Shown piece by piece: positions 1 to 10,800 of a stretch of 64,000 nucleotides of DNA. The notes below the pieces were generated by a model. The model did no database searches. It was not told the DNA's origin and saw only the letters and a list, made by a program, of their open reading frames with translations. A program made the position numbers and the translations under genes. Origin of the DNA: Ceratothoa steindachneri. Taxonomy: Eukaryota > Arthropoda > Malacostraca > Isopoda > Cymothoidae. The stretch is taken from the NCBI GenBank assembly GCA_963969495.1, contig OZ018319.1, positions 205,205,405-205,269,404 of the forward strand, in the 5' to 3' direction. How positions within the stretch are numbered: the first letter of the stretch is position 1; each line of letters opens with the position of its first letter.

Positions 1-1317
1 GAAGGATTGCGTTGCCTCTTACCATACCCCCTGCAGGGTGATTTTACCTTCCTTTGGAGAGGTTGAGAGTTATTAGAGAGTTACGTACCCACCTTCTTCT
101 GAGCGCTCCAAGTAATCTCCTATGCAGACAAATCGGGATAGGTACCCATCACTATGGAAATTTTTCTTTACCCAACTTCACCAGTTTTTCCCCACTGCCC
201 TCGTTTGTTTCGCTTATTTTATAAATAATCATAATAATAACAATAAAGTGTATCAGCTTAGTTATTATATTACTATAAATTTACCTGGGTGGACTCGATG
301 GAAAATTTCTACTTTGCCCGTATATACTCGGGAATAGAATGCCGTCTCTAAATGGTTTACCCGAGTATGTATATTCTGATACCTCAAATACGTATTTTTA
401 AATTATCCCGAGATATTACGTTCGTTGACTCATCATCGGCATACGTGTCACAAATGAATTAAAAATAAATCTTGTAATTTGTGGAGAATAAAGCGGTAGG
501 CTACCATTGCAACAAGCTTCCTTGATGATGGTAACTAAATGGCAACTCGAGTCTGTCATAGAATAGCGTGCCTCTCTTTAAGGGGCAGGTTCGTCATCAC
601 GTGAGGAAACTACTCCTCTAACACTCTTGTTTTTCCCAATTTTCTTGCTTTATTTTGGTTTTCTTTTCACTGTGTATGAGCTTTGGGCATTTGTTACCCA
701 TCTGCTTCTCAAGTATTAAAATAACTCAATGAAACAGAGCAAAATCTATTAGGAAGAAACTCGAGAGACCATAAAGAACTATTTAGATAACGTCACAATT
801 ACAGGTGTAGCGAAAGGAATATTAGTTCTAGATACCAATGCTTAGGACACTGGTAGAAGATACTAAAGGAGATGAGTGAAAGGAATGCTAAACCAAACGA
901 GTTTAGACATAAAGATACAAGGATGACGCTCTCTCACAATGATGAGTGCATGAATGTATGACACGCTTAATGGATGGTGTAACGTGACAAACTCGAGCAC
1001 AGGATCATGATCAGAGGGAAGTTGTTGGAGAGGCCTTTTTACCAGCAGTACGAGGAGCTACGCTAAAGATTATCAAACTAAAACTTATTTAGAAAATATT
1101 TAGAATTTGAACTCATTTCAAAATCATTCCTCCCTCTTTGGGTCATCTTTACAAGTGAGCGACATGTGTGCCAAAATCTCGCCATGTCCTCTAAAACAGC
1201 CGCATCCTTTAGTCCTCGATTCCCCTCTTTCAGTACAAAATCGTCGGTTGTCACTCGCGCACGAGGATGACATCCTCTGTGTGGCCATCAACCAGAAGAA
1301 TCCTGTAACGATTCAGG
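1..1317. other. No gene recognised; left flank of the protease gene
   Basis: AT-rich sequence. I looked on the minus strand for the missing catalytic-Ser exon (GDSGGP coding) and found none. A 27-bp stretch at about 77-105 has AG and GT at its ends on the minus strand, but it shares a 17-bp word (GCGCTCCAAGTAATYTC) with 11936-11952, so it may be a repeat. Confidence 0.5.
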
Positions 1318-1455
1318 TCATTTTTTAAGGTGGAAAGGACATGAGGCACGAACGGCCTTCCCACCGTCGTAGTGGTCTGATGCTATTAATCCAGTGGCAG
1401 AGAAAGCAAGGACAACCAGTAGCATCAGGCCGTTCCAGTCTGCATCCATAGCCAT
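1318..1455 (-). CDS. Short ORF with a signal peptide; possible first exon of a neighbouring gene
   Basis: ATG at 1455 opens a 45-codon ORF ending TGA at 1318. Residues 9-25 (GLMLLVVLAFSATGLIA) form a convincing signal-peptide core, followed by SDHYDGGKAVRASCPF. A GTGGGA at the GG codons could be a splice donor. It lies about 120 bp past exon 6 on the same strand. It could be the first exon of a tandem secreted protein gene, a small secreted peptide, or chance. No homology can be assigned. Confidence 0.3.
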   Translation of the reverse strand: MAMDADWNGLMLLVVLAFSATGLIASDHYDGGKAVRASCPFHLKK

Positions 1456-1573
1456 TTAGGATGTTGACCATTCCAATCCTGATCTGTCGTTGAGGACTTT
1501 ATTACGAACACGAGCGCGTGGCATTATGCTGCTCAAAAGCCGCACCCCAAACAACTGCTCCAAATGGCCGTAC

Positions 1574-1801
1574 CTTCACGTATTGCAGGATGTCAGCGCC
1601 GAAAATATGCGTTTCCCTCTCCTTGCCCCAACCGAGCGCGATACAGGGTTCCTTCCTGGGTAGGGGTAATCCTTGAGAGGGAAGGCAAGACACCCTCAAG
1701 TGCGGCGATGACTTGAAGACGTCCTTCTCAAGCTTCAGAAGTCCGATGTCGCTGTCAATGGTGTCGTAATCGAAGAGGGGATGTCTGATGCCCTTCACTA
1801 C
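1574..1801 (-). CDS. Serine protease exon 6: catalytic aspartate
   Basis: The acceptor is ATCTTCCAG and the donor is AAG|GTACGG, both phase 0. It encodes 76 residues with IRHPLFDYD, catalytic Asp433 in DSDIGLLKL, SCLPSQG (inter-chain Cys) and CIALGWGK. It stops at ILQYVK, where the family normally continues into the second half of the domain. Read-through past the donor ends at a stop at 1502, so either a further exon exists left of the window or the gene is truncated. Confidence 0.85.
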
Positions 1802-4800
1802 CTGGAAGATATCATCGATTTGCCCGATTTCTTGGGGAAATGGGGTAGCTTTTTTTATTTCCTCCTGGAGCTATGCTTGTTTATGGACCCGTTAGGGGAA
1901 GGTTTAATGTCCACCATCCCCCTTGGTCTGGTCTAGCCAAGAAGAGAAGGGAGAAAGAGAGGCAGCAATAATACAAGACAAGGAAAAGAAAGGAGAATGG
2001 AATACAACCAAGGACAACAGGGTGTTCCTATCGTCTTTACAGACTAATTATTGTGTACCTTTCACACACTTTCACGTATCCTAATTTAACAACTTTTTAT
2101 GAACCTCTCGTCACAAACTTCCCAGCGCAGATACCCACGTTGGTAATCGCTACTTAAGATTTAATAAGAATAAATAGGATAGAAAGAAAAAAATTAAATG
2201 GACGGGAAATGAAAAGAAAAGGAAAAATAAAAGGAGGAGAAAATAAAAGAAAAGGAAAAATACCCTCCCCCTCCCTGTTCATATCTAACTCCCCCATCGG
2301 ATGACACAAATAGAACGTTGGCGATGACCTTGAGGGTGCGTTCCCCGTCTCGGACTGAGGTGTCGTGGTCCCCGACTCGAACCCGCACCTTCTTCTTGAT
2401 GCAGTGCGCCGCTGTCACCACCCACCGAGCAGAGATCAGCGTCCCGCCGCAAAACGACTCCTGAAACACAGTAAAAAAAAGAAAAAGACACAACTAGTAA
2501 GGGTAATTAGTACTAGTACCGTCAATACCAGTTGCAGTGTGAGTACTAGTATAACACGATAAGGAACAGTATTAGGGAAGTTAGTAGTATCAGTATTTGG
2601 ATAAGGAAATTCACATAAAGATCAGAATGACGATCCATATTATGCCCAGAGGCATAAAAGCCCATTCCTTTACTAGTAAGGGTAACTAATAGTACTAATC
2701 GCATCATTAGCAGTTGCTGTGTGAGCACTAGTACAACCCAATTAAGAGCAGTACTAGGGACAGTAGTAGCATCAGTTTCACGAGTATTATTTGCAGTATC
2801 GGTAGTAGTTGGACAACTAACCCCTTCGGACACAGTCAAGTTAGTCAATAGCGCTGCCAATCGTTGACGAGGTCCACCCATCAGATAATGAAATTCACAT
2901 AAAGATCAAAATGACAATCGCGGGTAAGCCTGATGGTATCAGGGGCCATTCCATCGGGACGGAGAGGGGTGGGGGCGAAGGAGTATCCTGTGGGTTTTGA
3001 CACCAGCAACCGATCGTGGGACCATCGATGGGAGGACACCGTTTCCGCATCATGGGCATGGGGATATTAGGAGTCCTATAGGAGGGAGCAGGGGGGTTAT
3101 AATCTTCCCATCGAGAGGGTTCCGGAAGAGAGAAGAGTGGGCGGGGTTATGTTGTGTTATGAAGACGGGAATGGAAATTAGAGAGTTGCTGTGATTGGGC
3201 GTATGAGGATGAGGTGTCTAGGGAAAAAAATAAATTAAATTAATCAAACAAATAAAAATAATCAATTAAATCAAATGATAGGCACAAATTCCTTACCTGG
3301 AATCTGTTGAGGATCGCCACTTGCCAGGGCCATGTTCCCTTAATGGCTTCCCTGCCCCCGATGATCCGGAACATTGTGTTAGGTACTGGTACCAAGGACT
3401 TGCCGCATTCCCCGTTCACCACAGGGGCGGGGGGGCCCTTCTCGGTGGAGTCTTCGGGAACCCACTTTTCAGCAGACAGTTGATCGTCTAGAACAGTGTA
3501 ATCAAGGCTCAAGACTGATTGTGATTTTTTTTTAAAAAGAGGAAACTAATTAAAACACTCGTATGTAAGTACGTAGGTACGAGTATATACTAGATACATA
3601 TCTATATGTAATTTTACGATATTTTGAAATGTAACCCCCATTTTATTTATATCAGGGATTTTAATTTTTGAACGGCTGTACTAAAATTAAATCAGGGAGA
3701 ACACTTTTATCCAGTGATTTTAGTTGCATTAAGACACTTCATAGAATATTAGGTCGTCCCATAAGCGTTAGTCTCAAAGACAAACGTCGTTCAGATCGAC
3801 CAATAGAATTTGATCAAGATCTTTTAAAATTAACGGTGAAGGAAAATCCGATCGTAACTGTTGAACATTTGGTTGAACGGTTCAACTCTACTGTGAATCG
3901 TCATTTAAAAGAGATAGGCAAGGTTTCACACGAATACATATTTGTTCATCTTTCCTTTCTCGACTAAAAAGTCAACCATTTTTAATAGCATTGTTACACG
4001 AGTCAAAAGCTGGATTGTGTGCGATAAAACCGGTAATTGCAAAAATCATGTTATACTTATTACGATGCTCTCAACAATCGACTCAATGATAGGTTTGATG
4101 CAATTAGACATGTTTTTAATGTTTTAACATATTTGATTAAATCGTAATCTTAATCAATCTGCCCCCCTTAGCGGCAAGCACGCTAAGGCCGCGCACACGT
4201 TGCAGACGAAGTCCTTCTTCATGATGGGTCGCATGCGGTTGACGAAGGATTTCAGTTCGTCGACGTTGCTGTGGCGGACCTTGCAGGACTTGTCCCTGAC
4301 ATGCACCCACACGTTGTAGTTGATGAAGTTGAGGTCAAGCAACTAAGGTGACCAAAAGTTCCTCTTCGAAGTTCCTCTTCGACCCCAACCACTCTTACAC
4401 GGTCTTGGCTGTGTAGACCGGGGCACCGTCCTGCTGAAAGACTTACTCCTCCTTCTTCGTGATCTTTCTCTCCCGGGACTGAACTTCCGTGGCCAAGATG
4501 TCTCTGTACTCGGCTGCGGTAAGCCTTTAACTGGCCACGAGACCGAGCATCATCACTGAGGTTGGGTGTTTGGTCGTGGACAAGTAGCGGACCTCGAAGA
4601 CATCCTAGTCGAAGCTTAGCACGCGGTCGTTCTGCTCGTTGATGACCGGTTCGACCTTGAAGGTTTTTTTCATCAGGAAAAAGAAGTCGATTGTCATGAC
4701 TCTTCAAGTCGTTGAGAAGGCGACGACGCCGATCCAGAGGTTTTCGTATAGGGTCTGTAAGCAGAAGCCTTTTACGCACCTCCAGCTCTTGGCGCCCTCC

Positions 4801-7800
4801 TCCTTGACTAACCTGCTATTATGTAAATCTCTCGAAAGATAAAAAAACCCCGAGTGTAACAGAACTTTTGCAAAACTCAGTATTAAATATTCAAAAAACG
4901 AATTAGTCCTCGGGGAAACCCAATACCCGAGCCGAAATAGTGGTCTCACCTACTGAAGATTCTATTGTGCTTTTGGTGGGATATAAATGGCATAATCTAT
5001 TTTGAACTTCTTTCCCTAATCAGACCATCATCAAAGATGTTTAATGTGCTCAATTGGACCGTTTACATGGAGCACATGAATACAAAAGGCCACTATTAAT
5101 ACAAAAAAAAGAAGAGTATTCTTTCATCAAGAAAACGTATGATTTCATATCTAAAAGATATCATACGAAAGCCTAACTATTTTGATTGGGAACTAATGAG
5201 TCATCTCCAATACTCAATTAATTTAGCCCCATCAGATTACTATCTCTTAATGAGTTTAGCGATTCACCTGAAGAGAATAAAGATGTCAACAAGAGAAGTC
5301 GAAACAAAATTAAAGAACTTTTTTAAATCAAAGTCAAACTATTTTTAGAAACGTGGTATTGGAAAGCAAGTAGAAATGTGGAGACTCGTAGTAGAAACTA
5401 GTGCAAATTACATCACTTATTAAATGAATCAATAAATCTTATTTAAATATAAATAACTTCGAATATTTATTATATTTCTACACATAAACTAATGATAAAC
5501 ATGGAAAAAATGCCTCATTAATTATGGGATGATTTAATATTTTTCAGAAATATGGTCAAGAAAATCCCCAAATCGGGAACTAAAACATATATAATCAGGC
5601 AATGGCTTCGCCATTTCCCTCAACGGGGAGCGCTTGCGCTTCGCTACTAAGATTAAAATTTAAAATCTAAAAAAAAGCAGCCATGGTTAAATTTTTATAA
5701 ATTTTCTGAACTTCGCCAATTAAAAGCACTTTAAAGAGGAACTCTAAACTAAATTTCCCCCCTTTCAAAATATTACGTTGCTAAAATATAGTTATAGAAG
5801 AAGATATATCAAAATAAATTTTCTGAACTTCACCATTTGTAATTCTTTGGGTTTTAAATATTCACAAAATTTCAATACTTATATTTATTTCTGAGCTTCA
5901 CCATTTTGTTTTTTGATATTATAAAAGAATTATTAGAAATAACTTTGATAAAAAACATAAGTCATAACCAAACTAAGATGAAATTATTATTCAAATACTC
6001 AAAAAAATCCCCTTCTTAAATTATAGTTAGTGGAGTGATGATGATTACAGCTCACAGAGACGTTAAATATTAAATTTTTGTCCCCAAAACTTAATATTTT
6101 AAGGGGGTCAGAGGAGATTGAAGCCGTCCCCAAAAGTTCTTAATAATGTACTCTAGAAAGTATAGTAGTACCATTTATAATGCTTAGCCCCAGAGAACCA
6201 TTTGTTTTCATTTGGTTTCTGTAGTCAGCATTTAGACCGATTTGTAAGCTCTACAGGGTTATTCAAAGCGATTTTGTTCAATTTCAAATAAGAAACATTT
6301 GAAATCAGGTGAATTATTTTGAAGTCTCCTATTATAGGTTCATCTATAACGTGCAATATTTAGGCCTATGCCTATTGTCCATTCCTTGGAAATCGAACCA
6401 ATGACCCGGAGAAGCTGGTCAGCGAACAAAAAAGAGCTAAGGATCTACCAGGATTCTGTATAGAACCTAGGAATAAAAGAAATACACAGCAACAGCATAA
6501 AAGACTCAGGAGAGTTGCGTTCCTTCTTGTGCCGTCTGGACGCAGACAGACTTCTCTTTTGCTATGTGTCTTATACAAACTTTTACTTCCCACAGCTTTA
6601 CCACATTACGAAGCACCTTTCAAAAACTACGATGAATGCCATCGTTGGTATCACCTTGTCTATATTATCATATCAAAGGACTTTACTTTATAATTTTCCT
6701 TAAATCTTTAACTAACCTAACATAACAATCCAACCTACCCCCCCCCAAAAAAAAAAAACTCAACACAATCTGATCTAAACCAACCTAGCCTAACCTAATC
6801 TAACCTCACACAACATAACCGAATCTAACCTAACACAACATAACCTCTCCTAACACAACACAACCTCGTTTAACACAAACTAACTTAAGCCTTCACTTAC
6901 CTCCGTCAATTCCTTCTTCATAATCATCGCCCAATTCATAGATCGACGGATCTGGCACATACACCCAGAAATCTCCAATGTCGTCATAATCCATATCGCT
7001 CGGGTACATAATAAAAGGATCATCGTAAAACGTCGCAAAATATTCTTTGCTGGAAGCTTCCGTGAATTCGGAGTCACTTCCATATCGAGATGCAGCTTTG
7101 GTAACATCATTAGCAACTTGCTTCGTTCCCTGGATAGTTGTATCTACATAGACTCGTCCTGTTTCGTGAGTGGTTGTCTCTATATCGATTTGTCCTGTTT
7201 CCTGGGTAGTTGTATTTCCCTCTTCATTACGAGTTGTGCTGGTTTTCTTTAAGAAGCCTTTGACAGTATTTTCGCATTTGGATCCTGGAATGTAGCAGTA
7301 GGCTTCCTCTACGAAAAGATCCATTGAGCAAAGGTGCTTCATGCGACATTTCCTGACGGGGATTTGACTTATTAAAGAAGGTTGGTGCATTAGGTTAGGA
7401 AAGATTTTAGGTAATACTTCAGATTCGAGGCGCACAGTAGATGGCGCTGTTAGTCGGCTACAATTTTGGGCTACAGCATATCTCTTATGACGTCAGACGG
7501 TAGCGTCAGATGTGACAATCACTGCGTTATATTTTTTTGTTCTTTTGGGGATTTGTAACTTTTAGTCTATTATTTACTAAATATCTGCGCTCTGCTCGTT
7601 TATAGTTTTTTTCTAAGTTAGGTAAGGTTTCTTGATGTCTTTTATTGTTTTTTGTTTTGTTTTCGTATTTTTTGTTTACTGCGAACGATAACAGCTTCTT
7701 ACTGGCAACATCGTAGCTTATAAATAGGACCCGTTTTGCAAATGTTTTTCTTTCGTTAATTTGTTTTCGTGCTCTCCATGTACTTCTTTGTTATTCGAAT

Positions 7801-10800
7801 TCGGCTTTACTTTGTATGATCGCGAAAAACTTTTAGATTATTTAGATGCACATAAACTAATCAAATAACCTATAGAAGTAAGAATTATTTGTTATTAGGT
7901 TAGGTTTTTCTGCCAGTAAAAAGCTGTTGGGGAGAACCCCCCTTCCCAGTAAATTGAAGGGGACTGCTCGTGAGGAAGATATCACTGCAGGAGGACTACC
8001 CTGCGATGATCCTGAGTTTCAATCAATTGGGGGGGGTCTGGGGGGCCCAGCCCCCCAGTATATACTCATACAAAATAATATTACGCCGATATTGTTCACA
8101 TCTGACGTCATAAGAGATATGCTGTAGCCTAAAATTGTAGCCGACTAACAGCGCCATCTACCGTGCGACCCGAATCTGAAGTGTTACCAGATTTTATTGT
8201 TTTCAATCCAATCATTTTCTCTTTTCTTACCTTTTTCCTTTCATTTATTGAGCACCTGCCTCTCCCGATCGCCATATTAAACCCGTTTTAGACTACTTTG
8301 GCTATAAACCCTCTTCACATTTTTGCTCTCCAAATCTTCACCTTTCTTTATACGATCTTACCTCTCAACATCTCTGTCGAAGAAGTCCTTTTTGGATTTT
8401 CATTTTCAGTTTTGAACCACATATCTCAACCTGATTAGGCTGAGGCATGGCGATAATATTAGGAGGTTAACTAGTTCGCAGGAATTTTAAGCTAAACATT
8501 TTCAATATGAGTATGGGCGGCTACATAAATGGGAGCACATCGTACAAGTGATAAATATGGAATACCCAGTCACCCACTTCAAACAAATTTAATGACTCCA
8601 TTTCTAGCTCCGCCCATATTAAAAATGTATTCAAATATGATATGGACATTTTATATTACTAAATAGTAGAGAAAATATGATTAATTTAATTAGCATTCAG
8701 GGGCGGGGCTTGTATGTCTGAAGTCAAAAAATACGCCATAAAAACAATGAACAATAGAGCGCCTAACGACATCTGGCAATCGCCTTTTAATTCGAACCTA
8801 ATGCTAGGCATTCGAATTGTGCATACTACTAGATGATTAAAATTAGCGAAGGGAACTCCCTAGTATTAATGATCACCTTAAGTAATTAATAGGTTCGAAT
8901 TCAATACGGTTGACAAACGTTGTTAGTTGTTTCAATGCTCATTGATTATATGCAGTGCTCCGCCTGAATGGGCGGAGCTAGAAATAGAATCATAAAATTT
9001 TCTTAAAATCGGTCGCTGTGTATTAAAAATTTACCGAAATAATCATTATAAAATACAATCACTGGCCTAAAGACCGCATTGGAACGCCTAACAACATCTG
9101 ACAACTGCCTTCAAATTCAAATCCTAAGGATATTATTTTTTAATGAATGCCTTGCCACCCATACCTCCCTTTAATGATAGGGGTTGCACTCCCACACCCC
9201 CAGCTACTTCTGATTAACTAATAGTATACATAATTCGAAAACCCGAGCATTAAGTTCGAATACAAATGGCTGGCCAGACGTCGCAAGACCAAATAGTTGA
9301 CTCCAAGCATTATGCATACCCCTCCTCCGAATGCTAATTAAATAAATTATATGTTCTTTAAAAGTAAGTAATCTAAAATGTCCATATCATATATTTTTTT
9401 TTTTTAAATCAAAATTATATATAATATGAGGCTATTCCCTTTGACAATGTGATTGTGTATTCCATATTATCCAGAGAAGTTAAGCCAACCAAACTTCGAA
9501 ATTAGTGCATGTAAGCAAGCTAGACTTATGAATTTCTGTCAAAGAACAACAACGCTAACTATATGACCCCCCCTTCATGGGCAGAAGAGCCCTAACAAAG
9601 ATTGAGGCGGCATCTTCGCGGAATCCTGTATTATCTAGCAACCTCGCATCATCCATCTTTTTATACACGAAAGATAGCCTGAGAAAAAAGGCAACAACCC
9701 TAGTCAATTTAGAAAACCAAGATCCAACAACGAAATGGAACTTGATTCTCACCTTAGTCGAGAGGTCAAACAGGAGCGCCTGCAGGGCGACCACGGAGCG
9801 TCGTCTTTGTACAATAAAGAAGTCAGTGTGATCTCATCTCCGAACTTGCGATTCTTGGCGATGATCACAGGAGTACCACTCGATGCACTGGATCGGATAA
9901 GTACTTGTACAGGCGAGAGTCGGACGTATCCCTCCTGGTATTTCTGACCAATCAAGAAAGGAGATAGAATTTTTTAAATAATAATAATAATAAATACATA
10001 TTTAAGAAAATACAGTATGTTATTAGCGAGGGTAGTAAAGAAAAGGATGGTTTCCCCTTTATTTTTTTCTCGTAAAGAAAGCAACTACAAACTTGATTAT
10101 TACCTATTATTATTATTATTTTGCAAAGTGGTCATTTAAAAACGTTAATCTTATATAAGTGTATTTTAAAAAAGCAAAAACCATCGAAAGCATCTCCCAA
10201 TAAACCTATAAAAATAGATTCTTACAAACATAGCTGAAATTTAGGCAAGTTAAATTATTTAGAAGATTCACATCCAGATGGAAGAGGAGACTACTTGCTG
10301 CGCTTAGAAGAGCACGCAGCTCTTTTAGACCTCACCCGAGTTGCACTGAAGGCGACCAGACTGACGTGGAAGAAGGGAAAATCAACGTAAACAGAAGGAT
10401 TTTAGGAATTCGCTTGCGGAAGATTACACTCATAAGGAGACTTAAAAATACCGAAAACAAGGACTAGAAAGAAACCCACATACAAGGACCACAAACCCTA
10501 TAACATGGATTACTCCGTATATTCTTTAGGTTTTGTAAAAGCTTCTGTGATCTCTGTAACACCATTTTTACGCTCATTTCTCTCATCTGGTGTTTACCAC
10601 TCTTTCGCAACTGAGCTTGGATTGCACCTTTCCTTTTCCTTTATTAATAATGAAACAAAAGAAAACATATGAGGATGTGATAGAGGTGTTAAATTGAAAA
10701 GAGATAAAGCGATGAAGGAGGGGAGAGGTAGATACGGGATAAAAAGGAAGGAAGCGAGAAAAGAAGAAGAGAGGGGAAGGGAAAAGAAAAGGGATGAAGG

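Noticed and set aside
77..105. 27-bp AG/GT-bounded block on the minus strand as a protease mini-exon
   Set aside because: Too short to judge. It shares a 17-bp word with an unrelated intron site and adds no family motif.
4252..4779. 175-codon minus ORF rich in Arg as a gene
   Set aside because: It overlaps the mariner B relic. The transposase motifs are in other frames, so this is an off-frame shadow.
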